Positions 36,289 through 50,029 of a stretch of 64,000 nt of DNA are shown one piece after another. Each line of letters starts with the position of its first letter. Position 1 is the first letter of the stretch. The translations under genes and the position numbers were made by a program. Origin of the DNA: Acestrorhynchus altus (lineage: Eukaryota; Chordata; Actinopteri; Characiformes; Acestrorhynchidae). The DNA lies in contig CM067507.1 of assembly GCA_034509495.1 (NCBI GenBank), positions 35,445,346 to 35,509,345 on the forward strand, given 5' to 3'. The notes beneath the pieces are model-generated. The model searched no databases. It was not told the DNA's origin and was given only the letters and a program-made list of their open reading frames with translations.

Positions 36289-38278
36289 CTGACACAGGAA
36301 AAACTGATCTGCTCTCTTAGCCAGAGACAGCAGATTCTAATCAACGCCTCCTCACTGTGCAGAAGGGAAAGGGAAAAGGATCGTCTGCCGATGAAAAGTC
36401 AGAGGGTCACGATTCTTGGAGAAACACCAGTGTGTGTCATATTCTAACAGCAGGAGCTCCAACCAACTCCATACTCAGTCAAGATGCTATCAGGAGCACA
36501 TGGTAGGCACCACATTCAACATCATTACTGAGAAACGACTGGACGCAGCTAAAAGGCAGGGTTAGGCGATCTACCTCGTTGAGTTCAGTAATTAAATGTT
36601 CGAAAAGTTTAACATGACAGTGCCATACCACACGTGAAGATAAGAGATGGCATCGTACATGCACAATCACTGCAAAAATTCAGTCGTGAATCTGCGAATC
36701 CAATCTTTCGGCGCTGGAAGTCCGTTTGCATTATTAACGTACGCCGATATCGGATCCATTTCAGCAGATCGGTTTTAAACTCCCTCACTAAAAGGCATGC
36801 AAGATGACTTTGAATACACTCCATACACAATATCAATCTGCTTCCCGAAGTTTCATCGCATTTGTCACGACTCTGGGCGACTGAACGATTCGAACTAAGT
36901 TCGACAACACCATTGACATGTGAGAGGACCGAATGGGTCCATGATAATTTGCATAAGCAGTTGCCGATGGATGCATTTCTACTTGCCTGACTATATCCGG
37001 ACAGAAAATATAATTCCCATGTTAGGAGTCTGACCGAGGTCAATCTCACGACCTTACCTCTGAATGTCGGCGGATTCAATGATCTAGACACCAACTCATC
37101 TCTTTAGCATAGCTGGGGTGTTTTACCTGGCTTTCTATGCGGTCAGAAATCCGAACCATCACCAAGACAATTTCAATTTGATTCAAAACTCAAACTAATA
37201 TTAAGAAAATTCCTCTTTTACACAGAAAATGAGAAGCCTGTACTGAGATCTGCTGGAATGAGCAGCGCAACAAAGAATGAACAAAATCCTGGAAATGACA
37301 GGGCACCAATTAAAATTCCTGGAAAATTACAGAAGACTGATGGATGAACAAAACAAAACATTATGGGAAAATGCAGTGATGTCTAGATTACACCACTGCA
37401 ACAGTTCTGTTTCTAAGTCTGAACAGATTCCGGATTCCGAATGTTGGGAAGTGAAGTCAAATTCTGAACCGTCAAACTGGCCCTGCCTGAGAGGGCGGTG
37501 TCACAGCCAGCAGTGAAGACTTAGTGAAAGACTGTTGGGTGATGCGTTCATGCTGAGAATGTCACGTCGATCTCTGGGACGACCTACAGGTAGCGAAAGT
37601 CTGGAATAAATCACGCCTACACTTAGTGATATACGGTTTAGGGGTGTGTGAATATGCCTAAACACAAAAGAATTCCAACATCCTGGGAAACATGTTAAAA
37701 TAACGGGCTCTTCAGGGAAGGACGACACCAATCAGCCATAACGTTACGACCTTCAGGCGAACTGAGTAACAAAGGCTGGATATGTGAATTGTGAGGACTT
37801 GGACATTGATGTGGAACACCGTCCTGTGTCCAACATCCAGTGGTCAGTACCTCACAACTGTTTACAACGTACATGACGTTACAGAGGACTCAATGAGACC
37901 TTTCCATCACCACACCCTTCCTGACCTCGCTGCTGGCGTCCTGCTCCCCAGTCCCCAATATCACTAAAACACACATGCACTCAATGTCTCCTACACCAGT
38001 GCGTAGTGCTGGAAGTGTAAGCGGGTTCAGGCAGCAGGAGAGGGAGAACAGAAGCAGAGACCGAGCTGCAGATTCTGGCTGAACGTGGACTAAACCTCCA
38101 GCTGTACCCACTGCAGAGCCTTGCTGCGAGATAGGCGCGAGAGGTCCCTGCACAGCCTGCAGCTCAGCCACGGCAACAACCAACAACTTCACTCTCTTGA
38201 CATCTCCTCACTTTTCTATTTCCAGCCCTGAAATAGCTTTTGTGCTTTTAGCCCCTTTATTGTTTGCAGCAACTCGGG

Positions 38279-38330
38279 CAGAGAGGGAGAGGGAGAGGGA
38301 GAGGGAGAGAGAGAGAGAGAGAGAGAGAGA
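38279..38330. repeat. AG-rich microsatellite
   Basis: gagaggga units lead into a pure AG run that abuts the transposon end at 38331. Confidence 0.94.
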
Positions 38331-38745
38331 TGGACAAAAGTATTGGGACACCGTCTCATTCATGGTTTCTTCTGAGATCAAGAACAAACAAACAAAAAAA
38401 AGCTCATCCTGCTTTTGCTGAATTAAGATTGGGAAGGTTGTGGGGTGAGGATCTGATTGCACTCAGCCCCCTAACATCAACTTCCCACTTCATCCCAAAA
38501 GTACTGAACGGAGCTCCATCACTCCAGAGAACACAGTTCGATGCCAGGGGACCTTATACCCCTGTAGCCCACGCCTGGCATTAGTCATGATGCCAATGGG
38601 CTCATGTTTATCTGCTCCAGAGAGTCCTATTCTATTGGCAGCACTTCTCTACAGGGACTGGACAAGCTGTGTGTGCATTTGCACATCTGTTTCAGCAATG
38701 GGTGCAACTTGCAGAAGCTGAATGCCATCCTTAGCTGGGGTGTCC
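38331..38745 (-). mobile_element. Non-autonomous transposon family A, near-complete copy
   Basis: It starts with tggacaaaagtattgggaca, the terminal sequence of the 12.3 kb MITE. It runs through the reverse complements of the family A blocks (ctccatcactccagagaaca, cacgcctggcattag, gtgcatttgcacatctg). It has no ORF. Confidence 0.75.
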
Positions 38746-40242
38746 ACACCGTGCATTACCTTTCTCTCTCGCTCTGCTTTGCTCTTCCAGAAAGCTGCAA
38801 ACAAAAAGGGGCTAAAAGCAGGAAAGCTATTTTCCACTGCCGGCTAAAAACAGCGCAGTGAAGCTGAGGATACAGAGCACGGACGAGGAGAGAGACGAGG
38901 GGAGGAGAAGGGAGGAGAGCAGGGGATAAGACATCACCAGCCTTGAGTGCACAATCCGGGCTGACAGTGGTGCGCTCAGCCCCTCACATCCCTCACGCCT
39001 GGGGAACCCGCCACCCTGCCTCCTCCAAAAACCACCGAACCCTAACCAGGTGGTGCGTCTGAAACAGCGATTTTGGGGGTTGATCATGAAAAAACATTTA
39101 ATAATACAACTCTCGTGGCGTCTGGATTTGACACACTTTCTTCAACGCCACACGTGAAAACGGCGAAAGCGAAATTTATCCAAACTCCACACAGAAAACA
39201 AACAGCAGCATCAAACTTTACTCTTTAGAAAAGAGAAAATGTCCTGTAATACTGATCCTCAGTCCACATGCTTCTTTCAACTGTCCACCAGGGGGCGCTG
39301 AAAGCGTGATTTGCATTCATGGCAGTGTAGTAAACCCAGGAATGAGAAAACCAATTCTGAAGGCAAGCCCCCTCCTTCCCTCTGTCCATCAGACATCTAC
39401 TGTTACTGTACACGAGACAAACGAGGGAATCTTAATGCGACTCGCACACACAGACCAACATGACCATATACAGTCAGAACGATAGACAGATAGAGAGAGA
39501 GATAGATGGATACAGAGACGAATAGATCGAGATTGACAAACACAGAAAAATCGAGTGACAGAAAAATGATTCCATTAGTTTTAACGTGCAGTTCTCTGAA
39601 GAACATCCAACATTAAACCAGCTTTACGGCAGACTTGCATTCACCAGCGCTGTGTAAGCGTTCTGTGGACGTGGGGTCTGTGTTTCCAACGCAGCGTGTC
39701 ATTCTAAAGACTACAGGCACCTAACTCTTCACAGTCGGGGGTGAACGAGATCATTCTACTGTTGGCGTACGAATAAAGTGAGCGATAAATAAACACACAT
39801 CACACTCCGTGAGTAATCGTGCACTAATGCACTAACTGGGAGTTACATAAAACGGACCTGTGCTGCGAAGACCTCACAGGTTCAACATAATCGCCTTCGT
39901 TTGCTCCATCCAGGCGACCTGTTCAATAACTGTCCCAATTAATCGCGAGTCCCGTCCCCAGCAGCAGGCTGAGCTGCACCGCTACGTCTGCACTTAAGAT
40001 TCTTTTAGAATGAATGAAAGTTTTATTTATAAAACTCAAGTTCTGGCCCAAATTAATTTCCTGAGCTGCTTTTAAGTGTAAATAATAAGACCTACTCTTT
40101 TTATTAAGTACTAAACAGTTTCACCTGAGACTTCATAATGACTTCTTTTCCCGCCTGAAAGAATCAGAGTGGAACGGAACAAAACAGCCCTTTCAGAGAT
40201 TTACACCCCTGGTGTGTCGTGTGCTTCAGTGCGGCTCGTTAC

Positions 40243-40357
40243 CTTACACCTCCAACCGCTGGTGGGGATGGAGTCCATTACGGGCTGCAGGCAGAACGTG
40301 TGATAGCCTTTGTCACACATGTCACACACCAGCATCTTGCTGTCTTCCCCAGGGTTT
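40243..40357 (-). CDS. kmt2c: kmt2c exon: PHD finger 3
   Basis: The 115 bp exon runs from phase 2 to phase 0, between acceptor TGTTTCAG and donor GTAACG. It encodes NPGEDSKMLVCDMCDKGYH then TFCLQPVMDSIPTSGWRCK, with the CxxC, H and C ligands of PHD3 in place. Its clean sequence marks the upstream limit of the damaged stretch that affects the next two exons. Confidence 0.97.
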
Positions 40358-41159
40358 CTGAAACACAGCAAGGAAACGAAACAACAGCATCAAAACATGA
40401 CCGAGTCAGTGGATATAACCGCTCTGGGTGCTTTTGACACGGCGGAGCGACGGAGAAACAAATAAATAACAAAAAGAGAAGATCAGCGTCAAGCTGAGGG
40501 ACGCCAGCCGCGCTGAATTCATCCCAATCAATTATCTACTGTAATAATGACGCACAGCAGCATTTTGCTGTTTGTCTAATTGAATTAGCTGCCGCGGTCT
40601 ACCCAGGGACCACCATCTGCAGGCTCCACATGACGGCTTCATTATGCACCGGCGGCAACGCTCAGCCAAACGGCAGCTGAGATTTCGGTGTTTGGAGAAG
40701 CCAAACAAACGCGCCATTAAACCAGACACATGAGAAATGGCACTTTGGCAGCTGTGTTTCCAACTCCCAACCTGTTGGGGTGATAAATCTAACCAGAGGC
40801 TTCGCAAAACTGAAATTTATAGGCCCGGGATTTGTAGAGGGGTGGAGGTGGAGGGAGCGAGAGCCTGGACGTTCATCAAATCCCAGGCATATATTTCTCA
40901 ATCCGATGCAAATCCACACTAAATGAGAATGTCATGTGATATTTACAGCCACGGAAAGCTATTAAAGACGTTTTCCTCTCAGCGGTGCTGCATCCTCAGC
41001 CTGGCCCTGCCCACCACCGGAGCAGCACATCAGTCTGTTTGATTCACTCGTCCTTAGCCAACCACGTCAAGCGGAGAGGGATAGTTAGGACTAAAACAGG
41101 AATCAATCTGGACCTGTTCTTTCGACGAGGCAGCAGAGGTGTGCAGTTAGAAAGCACAC

Positions 41160-41435
41160 TCAAACACTATATGTCCAAATACTTAAGGACACTCCTTCTA
41201 ATGAACACATTCAACTGCTTTAAGCTGCACCCATTGCTGACACAGATGTGCAAATGCACACACATCTTGCACTCTTGTTAGTTTCTCTGGATAAGGGCGT
41301 CTGCTAAATGCTGTAAATGTCTAGTCCCTGCAGAGAGGTAATGACAATAGAATGGGACTCTCTGGAGCACATAAACATGAACCCATTCACCGTGTCTAAT
41401 GCCAGGCGTGGACTAGAGGGGTATAAACAAACAAA
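41160..41435 (+). mobile_element. Non-autonomous transposon family A, copy
   Basis: It begins actatatgtccaaatactta and includes cacagatgtgcaaatgcaca and gccaggcgtggactagaggg. The middle is rearranged and the far end is missing. Confidence 0.7.
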
Positions 41436-43956
41436 CAAACAAGCAAACAAACAAACAAAGCTTCAATTTCAGATACTTTCTATGTAGGTAATCAATCATT
41501 TTCATTATGGATTAATCAGATGATTATTTAATCCGATTTGTTTTTAAAACTCTGATAACAAAAACTGGTGAGGTTGCGTTTATTTCAATACCAATAATAA
41601 AAGAAATGCACACATTATAATAACAACTATCACTTCTCATACCAGCAACCCTACGTTTAACATGCTGTGCGTCAATGTTCCTGAGACTTGGTGTAAAAAT
41701 ATTGCATCTTCACAGCTACTAGAGTGGCATCAAAGACTAATCCCAGATGTCTGCAGTGATTATTTCCCAGTAACACACCAGTGAAATAAACGCTGGGTAA
41801 GAGTGATCAAGAACAGAGCAGCTGACAGAACCCAGTTCAGTTTGCCTACAGCTTCAGAGCATTTAGAACATCTGAAACGGTAGCAGGAGGACCACTTCAT
41901 TATATAGTGTCGAAATAACGTGTCTTAAGACCTTGTCTTAAACTGTCTTAACGATAACCTGTATTAATGTGATCATACTGAAGATTAGAGCTGAAGGGAT
42001 CCCATCTCATCTAAGCGCACAATCAATAAAAGGCGCTGTCATTGTTCTACGTTTGGGAACCCCTGGCCTGAAGTGTAAGATTAGTGCAAGGTGTTACATA
42101 TTCAAGGTCAGATTGGTTCCGTACGTTTGGTAAAATCGTCTGTGGCGTCTCCTGCCGTGTGTTAAAATGCAGTGAATTAACAGGGAATAGATCTCATTTC
42201 TCTGCAGCTCTGAGTGAAGAAGGGGGCTGATAAACAGAGGACTGCTCCTCATATCCTTATCTTGAGCAGAGATACTGAAACATTTGGTTCCACCAGCTGT
42301 TCACATCCTGAGATTAGACCCTTAAAGATAAGCGTCCACGTCCTCCTGGCCAACAGCAAATGACACCGTTCCCTAAATGCAGCTCCACTGGAACAAATTA
42401 CTGGATAAAAATAATCTTCCGAGTAAAAGAGGAGAAATGACAATTCGTTCAACAGTCGTGCCAGCACTGACGATGCTCTGCCCACAGCAGGTTCCCTCTC
42501 CTACTGGATCACTGGAACTGGGTGGGATCATATATCAGAAGTAGGAGGCAGTAAAGGGTGAATGGCTGAGCAGCTCAGAAAGACGAGATGTGGTCGGCGA
42601 AGACTAATAACCTTCTTAAACTGACAACCTGGCCACTAACTGACTGGGTCGTTTGTCCCTTCCTCAGCAGAAACGGAGGCCGTCTCAGCCACGGAGACGG
42701 ACGGTGCGGGAGGGGTGTTTACTCAGAGCCACGCAAAATATAGAAATACAATAAAAAGATTTCAAAAATAAATGATAAAGTGAATAAATCATATTTAAAT
42801 AGTAAATAAACACGTTTCTGTAAACATGACACCAAAGATAAGGGTCAGAATAATAATTTGCCAATATTCGATATTTAACTGGCGAACTCGGCCAGGTGTT
42901 GATGTTTTACTGGGGACAGTGTTGGGCCAAAATTATTCCCAGCCAACAAAATCCAGATTCTACAAGAAAAATCCACAAAGACCAACATCGATCATCACAA
43001 AACTATAGTGAACAGAAGAGAATCATGACACGGAGCTGAAAAAGACTTATTCAGTATTTATATATTTCACAATAACAATAATAATAATAATAATAATAAT
43101 AAAAATAAATCGACTTGAAAATGTAAGAAATGACCAGATGATTCCAAATGATCAAAATAAATTCCCAATAATGTAAGTTACGAATAATCAGCCCAAATTA
43201 ATATGTTACTATAATCAGCAAGAAAACATAATAAAACAACAATATTATAAAAAAAAATATTATAAATAATTAACCCAAAAGTTCCAAAAATGCAAGAAGA
43301 TACTAAAGCGATCAACCTGTAAAAGCAATAAAACACAAAAACTGTATTCTATTCAAAATTCTAATCTACAGACAGGTGATTATATCAACATGTTTTTATT
43401 ACTTTATGAATTATTACAATATTACGAGCTACACAAACACACCTGTGCCCTGAAAGCCCCTGCCGACCCACTGGCCCGGATGAACACCACACACGCAGCG
43501 TAAATGTGTGGGTTGGCTGATGTAGCTCCAACACCACAGGTTGTTCAACAGTATGTACAGAAACTTCCATTTTTAAAATACAATAATCTGATACTGTTTT
43601 CTTCATACAGCTCAAAAAAGCAATCACCCGAACCCAGCAACATGAACAACAACGTGTCTTATTAATAGGGCGAAAAACTCGTATCTCAATATACTCACGA
43701 GAAACGGTGATATACGATATGTACGTCTAACCCTGAGCAGAGAACAATGTGGAAGTATCAGTATTTAACTGTAACACAGACAGATTTTTGAAAAGTAGCT
43801 TAATTATGATGTTTTTACGGCATAATTTTAACAAGACTGTGGAGAGTCAACCCATCGAACCACGTGCACACCAACAATGTTCTCATTTCACTTTCCTCGT
43901 TAGATCGAACAAAGACGATCACCAGGGTAACAGATGCAATATATTACAAATATAGA

Positions 43957-43979
43957 CAGATACACACATACAAACACAC

Positions 43980-44019
<40 letters not shown>

Positions 44020-44025
44020 ATACAT

Positions 44026-44058
<33 letters not shown>

Positions 44059-44121
44059 CACAGACAGACATATACAGACAGACATATACAGACAGACATA
44101 TACAGACAGACAGACAGACAG
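43957..44121. repeat. Compound microsatellite AC-AT-AG-GACA
   Basis: Adjacent runs of cacaca, tatata, gagaga and cagacagacata units follow one another. Confidence 0.95.
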
Positions 44122-44188
44122 TTACAATATGCTGCCCAGCCCTGCTTTGCAGTGACCATGAGATCACAGACAGAGCGGTCACACTTAC

Positions 44189-44360
44189 TTGCATGTGAGG
44201 CAGACTTTGCACTCAGGACATTGCCAGCCTGCCCTCCTTAATGGAGTGACCGTAATGTCCAGACAGGCCCCGTGGTAGTGCTGACCACAAGAGGTGCAGA
44301 AGAGCTGGTCCTGCAGGTCCCCCGGGGTGTCGCACAGCAAACAGTTCACTTCATCTTTAG
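44189..44360 (-). CDS. kmt2c: kmt2c exon: PHD finger 2 and start of PHD3
   Basis: The 172 bp exon runs from phase 1 to phase 2. It encodes KDEVNCLLCDTPGDLQDQ, LFCTSCGQHYHGACLDI and AGWQCPECKVCLTCK, which is the complete second PHD finger and the first Cys ligands of the third. The acceptor is CTCTCTCAG and the donor GTAAGTGT is close to consensus. The AA at the end is completed by A from the next exon to give Lys. Confidence 0.97.
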
Positions 44361-44829
44361 CTGAGAGAGCGACAGAGAAAACATGACCTTCTATAAACAC
44401 ACATTTATACAGTACATGAGCACATTCCTGTGGAGCCTCTACACTGCAGGACGACAGCACTGACCACACATATAGAATTATTATTAATAATCCAGTTAAT
44501 ATTCTATTGATCAAACAATTCTGGCTTTTGATAAAGAACATGTTTATTTAATAACAAGGCTTTAATATGAGGAACCCGTGCGTCTGCTTCCCACCATCGG
44601 TGTCGAACCCAGATAAAAGTAGTCCGGGTTTAAACCTTAAACCTCCCCTACAGACAGGGTTCACCGTAACACGTTAGGAGCTGCTTTGGTACGTTTCAGA
44701 AAAACAGTGTGATTTAATTTCAGAAAGAATAAATGGAATTATTGAAAAAATGCCTCGATTAAACCCAAATCCTACAGCAGCTTTTTATGAATCTGTGGAG
44801 ATAAAGTTCCAAAAATTCAGCTCTTTCTG

Positions 44830-44936
44830 ATTTACACACAGGAATTAATCCTCCACATTTAACCCATCCTCACACAGTGACACACATACACACTAGTGAC
44901 TTCACACACGAGGGGGCAGTGAGCACCCTGCAGACC
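44830..44936. mobile_element. SINE-like dispersed repeat, fragment
   Basis: It contains caggaattaatcctccacat and cactagtgacttcacac, followed by gggggcagtgagcac, shared with 16.5 kb. Confidence 0.6.
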
Positions 44937-45270
44937 ATGGCTGCTCCAAATGAGGGGGATATGGTTCTTATTACTTCAATATAACGCTGTCTGAAACCAC
45001 CTCCACCATGTTTGAAGGCTGTACAAGCCTGACTAGCTGTCACAGTTACTGATAGGCTTCAAAAAACATCAAGGTTTCTTAAACTACTTTTTTAAAAATG
45101 AGAAATTTTGTGTTTCTGAGAGAAATGCTTTTAAATAATCCAGTTTCTGGACTGAATAAAAAGTCCCGAAACAAACGTACTCAATAGAAATCCACAAAAC
45201 AATAGGTACGTCTAAAAATACCTGCTCCTTATGAACGCCTATCACAGGAAAGGCTTGGTAAGACAGGTAG

Positions 45271-45292
<22 letters not shown>
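45271..45292. repeat. (GT)11 microsatellite near donor
   Basis: This short run starts 10 bp beyond the GTGAGT donor of the PHD1 exon. Confidence 0.93.
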
Positions 45293-45302
<10 letters not shown>

Positions 45303-45307
45303 CTCAC

Positions 45308-45470
45308 ATCGTACGAGAGCGAGCTGGATGTGGTCCGGGCAGAGCAGGTTGTATTTCCTGATGTCCTGGAAGGTGCCGGCAGCAGCAGCGCAGGGGTAAT
45401 GATAGGAGCGGCTACAGCCCTCCTCACAGCACTTAATGGATGCTCCAAGGCGCTTACAATACGCACAATA
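45308..45470 (-). CDS. kmt2c: kmt2c exon: core of PHD finger 1
   Basis: The 163 bp exon runs from phase 0 to phase 1. It encodes YCAYCKRLGASIKCCEEGC, then SYHYPCAAAAGTFQDI and LLCPDHIQLALVR, carrying the C4HC3 ligands of the first PHD finger. The acceptor is TTGCAG, immediately preceded by about 120 bp of TG repeat (45475-45597). The donor GTGAGT is followed within about 20 nt by another short repeat (45271-45292). The closing T joins CT of the next exon to give Ser, matching human RSK. Confidence 0.97.
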
Positions 45471-45474
45471 CTGC

Positions 45475-45597
<123 letters not shown>

Positions 45598-45841
45598 AAA
45601 TTAGAGCGAGTTATAATGTAGTAAAAAACAGCATATTTGAGTCTGCATGTAGCTGTTTGAGCACCAGAAACTGCTGAACATCCTAAACTGAATTAAATGA
45701 ATATCGATTTGGTCGATGCTCAAAAGTATTTGTTTGAAAGGTTGGTTTTATGTAACCGTTTACCTTTTCTTCATTTTCTAAAAGAAAAAGTGGAAAACGG
45801 CTTAATTCTAAGTCATTTTGGAGCATTTCTGCTGGACGAAG

Positions 45842-46015
45842 GGGTGGAATGGTAGGTGTATGGATGGGTGGGTGAAGTGATGGGTGATTGAGAAGTTGGA
45901 GGATGAATGGATGAGGGGGTGGATAGGTCTTCGGCCTGACGGGCAGAGAGGTGGGTGGGTGGGTGGTTAGTGGGAGGGATGGATGGATTAGTGGGTGGAT
46001 AGATGGATAGATAGA
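45842..46015. repeat. Degenerate GGTG/GATG array
   Basis: Irregular ggatgggtgg, gtgggtggtt and gatagatgg units lie here. Confidence 0.75.
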
Positions 46016-48959
46016 GATGCTTCTAATGCAAAGTCCAAATATTAAGATTTCAAGTCTTAACTAAGAATGTTTTAAAGCACTGAGGTTGGTTCCTCTCATC
46101 TTATCTAGCCAAAGAAATCTACCCACTTCGACAGAAGCACAAAAGCAAGAGAGCGAAAAATGACAACGACGCTGTAACACCCCGAAAAAAATCACACGCT
46201 GCAGTATGTGGACAATGAAGACTGGAAAAGTGAAAGGGCTGAGAAGAACTAGGCCTTGAACTAAAAACGTCTCTCGTCAGCAGCTTCAGTAGCCTCCATT
46301 CAGTCCCTCATGACTTAGAGGAGTGCTGGCCTGAGTCCCAAACGCAACAATCTGCAAATACCTTTTAACACACAGCACATCCAGCAATTATCGCCCACAT
46401 GCCAAACCCTCTGGGGTCGAACCACACACAAACACGAGCACTGAGCAGGGCAGACCTTCAGACACACCCAACGAGTCTCCTGACCACAATATAAAGATTT
46501 AAACCCTGAAACTTATTAGATCCACCAAAGACAACGGCCACAACACTGCGATGACGTGTGGGATACATACACGGCTTAAGACCCATAAAATCAGCATCAG
46601 ATGCTGCACAGCTGCAGATGATTGGATCGTGGTTAGAGAGGACCTCAGATATTAGTTTGGTTTGCTCTCGATTGTTGAAGACTCATTGCGAGATTCAAAG
46701 AGCTCTCTGAGGCCAGTGGAGAGTCTGATCTGGACATGCTGGCGGAGGTTTCGACTGGTTTATGGGAAAGTGGGATGGCTGATTTCTAACTGTTCTGAGA
46801 GCATGAGCTGGAGAATAACTGGCAGGTAGGATTGAATGTGAGAATATGCAACACCCATGATCATAGCAGCCAAACATCCAGCGAGCTGTAGGTTGAGGTG
46901 GGTGGGTAACATCAGGTCACAGAGAGCTTGGACGTATTACATTTTTTTTATGTAGACGATTGGTTGTTTGCGGAAGCTGACCGCTGGACCCCTAAACAAG
47001 TAACATCGACCTCGACATGCTGATAACATAGGCTTGTTGACCACAAGGAACGAAATGTTCAAGCTGGAAGATTGACACTACTGAAAGCTTCTCCTGGGGA
47101 TGTACTAGATGTGAAACATTGTAGTGTGGACACTCACCCAGTGGACAGATGCAGGCAGGACTGTCGGTCTGACGGTCAAGGAGCAGGCGGGTATTTAAAA
47201 TCAAGCAACGTTTAGGCCTCTACTTCCCAGACTCCTCTGCATCTACAACAATGTTTCCGAAGGAGAGCTCTCTGGATCTCGCCCTGGCAATCCCACTGAC
47301 TTCAACAATCAAGAGAAAAACAAACTGAAGTCTGGGGTTTAAATAGGACTCAAGTCTTCTGCAACCACGTTCTAATCATCTGCAGCTGATGTGACGAATG
47401 ACAATGAGGCGATGCGGAAGTTCGTAAACTCTAGAATATAAAGAAACAAGAAAAAAGAACAAGTACCAAGCTGGTCTGCTGAGGAAAGGCACACTCCTGT
47501 TTACGAGTTCGGTAAACCAAAGGCTCAGTCAGCACTGAACGAGCCGTCCTGTTCCAAGAACTAAAGCACAAAACAACCTCGCTACTCTAAATTAAGAAGT
47601 TTGGCCCCAAACTTTGCTCCTGTCCGTATCCCAGAGGACAAGCTTACAAATGAGGAAAAGCTTGCGCTGATAATCCTACATGCAAAAAAAAGCAAAATGG
47701 AAGTTTGGGCAATTTTCCAGAAGCCTGTGCTGAAAGCTGGAGTGAAAGCCTGGAGGAGAGCCCTGCGCTGCTGTGGCCCACAGAAAAAATGCCAGCACCT
47801 GTATCCTTCTCAATGACCGACACGATGGCAGACGGGCGTCCAGCGGCTCTGTAGACCTGGACTTACCCTGACGTGCCTACTAGCTTCTGGGTCTTTAAGA
47901 GGCTGGAGTGGACAGCAGTCTTGGGATTCAGCACATCTGAGCATAAAGGCTGATTTATTCTTCTGATAAGACGGACGTACAGAGAAGGAGCCTCTGCTAC
48001 TGCTGAGTCCAGCAGTTCTTTACCTTGTGTAGGAATTCCATGATGAATGGACCAATAGAAATGCTCCTGGAACAAAATCTTTTACTTACGCAGTGTCCCT
48101 GTATGTGAAACCAGTTAAGGGGACTTCAGGTGGTTAAATCGTCCAACGTCATCACATAACTGACATCGTTTCACATTCGCCACAATCTTTGACCACCAAC
48201 TAAACTAATCAACTGCAGAAAGGCATCATATTATGGGAATAAATGTGAGTGGAGGGACAGGTTTGTGTCGTGTTTAGATGTTGTGCACTGCTGATGAGCA
48301 CCAGCTGTCGAGTGATCTTGTCCACTTCACGGGAAGCGATAAACCACTACTCCTTACTCCCTACAAAGTTCAAAGTTCCCTTCCAGCTCAACATTTTCAC
48401 TCCCTGTGGTTCCGAACCTCAGTTAAAATGGCCAAACGTCCTGCATCGCCCACTTCACAGGGAAGTGCTGGAGTGATTGGAAGACCGACATTCTTCCACT
48501 GAAAGTCATTCTTCAATCGAGGTATTATTGTAAGAATGACCAGATCTGAGAATTGTGGTCCCATCCCAATAGGCATAAACAGACATCCACCTTAATCAGC
48601 TTCCCAGGGAAATACACGGAATGAAGAAAACGCAGCGTCACCTAAACGTTCTGCTCGTCTAGAGTTCAATCAATATCAGACGTCCAATCTGAAGTCATAT
48701 TTTAAAAGCAATCAATCCCACCGATTTTCTAAAGTTGTGGTTTGAATGTCTGCAGTGTGGCCAACAGTCTCTCGTGATCTGTAACACCAGTGTTTAATCT
48801 GACTTGTAGAAAGACGTCTTTCATGAAACAATTCAAATCTAAAGTCCACGTTTGGGGCAGTTTCCCAGCTGCCACTCTTAATGTACGTTCGCACTGGCAG
48901 CAACATTTTGCCTCAAACTTCAGCGTAAACCAAACCATGACTGTGCCTTCACACTAATT

Positions 48960-49270
48960 AATCGAACACTATGTCCAAATATTTATGGACCCATTGCTGA
49001 CAGCTTGTCTGGTGCCGGTACACAAGTACTGCCAATAGCACGGAAAAGAATCCGCTGGCACCATCCCTAATGCCAGGCGTGGGCTAGAGGGGTACAACGC
49101 CCCCCAGCATTAAGCTGTGGAGCAGTAGAACTCAGTTCTACTGGGATGAGTTGTGAAATTGGGGATGACTTAAGGCTGTTGCCATGGAAATCAAGAAAAT
49201 CCTCACAACAATCCTTCAGAATCTCGTAGAAGCTTTTCGTGGACAGTAGAGACGGTTACTCCAACAAAAG
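48960..49270 (+). mobile_element. Non-autonomous transposon family A, copy
   Basis: It begins cactatgtccaaatattta and includes gccaggcgtgggctagaggg and a degraded gatgagtt...gttgg body. An internal deletion is present compared with 54.4 kb. Confidence 0.7.
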
Positions 49271-49352
49271 CAGGATAAACTCTTTAATACCATTGCTTTC
49301 AGAAGAGCTGCATCAGTCCTGGTGCCTTAACAAGGACAATCAGGCAAATGCA

Positions 49353-49374
49353 ACACACACACACACACACACAC
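49353..49374. repeat. (AC)11 microsatellite
   Basis: This is a pure AC run. Confidence 0.92.
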
Positions 49375-49837
49375 TATCGCTGACATTTCGTCTGAAAGCT
49401 AAATGAGCAATCTGCCAATAGTTTAGCAGATTAGAGGTGCAAATGCAATTAGAGGAACATGATCTGGCGGATGGTCCGGCGCTGTGTGCTGAAGCTCTGG
49501 GAGGTAAAGCCCATCCTGAGCTCCGTGACCTTTTCCATTTCACAGCTCACTGAGCCTCACTGCCACGGACAACCTTTAGCAGAACAGCATCTATCTCACT
49601 TGCGTCTGCCTTGCCGTCTGTCTGCGTGCGCACACACAGACACACACACACCCCAACAGGATCAACGGGGGATACAGTGCTCATTCATGTTCCTCGTCTC
49701 TTACACACCTCTCTAAAAGAGTCAGGAAGAGGTACATCATAGTCGTCATGCCTGTCTGCTGTGTTTGTAGGAAAAAAGTACCACCCCACCACCCACTCAA
49801 AGACACACCCCGACCCACCCAAAGACACACCGCCCAA

Positions 49838-49968
49838 CTGTATGCAGGTTGAGCATCAGCCCCGCCCCCTCTCTCTGATCAGTCAGAGTCTGTATGCAGG
49901 TTGAGCATGTTCACGTGGACAGAGCAGTAAACATGCACTGGAAGATCATTTTAAACTGGGATTTAATT
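49838..49968. repeat. Second locus of the 52 bp repeat element
   Basis: It carries one and a half units of the repeat at 18.0 kb followed by the same flank, cacgtggacagagcagtaaa then actggaag and ctgggatttaatt. Confidence 0.92.
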
Positions 49969-50029
49969 ATTTATTTCTGAGCTGTGTGTGCCAAACACCG
50001 ATGCCAAGTGAACGTAGTAGTATTTTAAG

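Larger units (their letters stand above)
32461..40242 (-). other. Intron, 7.8 kb
   Basis: The intron contains a dispersed repeat at 34.74-35.05 kb, indel-rich copies of the 58 bp array (35.54-36.05 kb) and a transposon copy at 38.33-38.75 kb. Sequence at 36.4-38.2 and 38.8-40.2 kb shows nothing recognisable. Confidence 0.75.
40358..44188 (-). other. Intron, 3.8 kb
   Basis: The intron contains a transposon copy at 41.16-41.43 kb and a compound microsatellite at 43.96-44.12 kb. It is AT-rich and featureless at 42.7-43.4 kb. Confidence 0.85.
44361..45307 (-). other. Intron, 947 bp
   Basis: The intron contains a short SINE-like fragment near 44.84-44.94 kb and a GT run at 45271-45292 close to the donor. 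Confidence 0.85.

Noticed and set aside
37277..37516. Plus-strand 79-codon ORF with a coiled-coil look (HQLKFLENYRRLMDEQNKTL)
   Set aside because: It is isolated, has no splice context on that strand and no recognised family. Chance is the simplest explanation.
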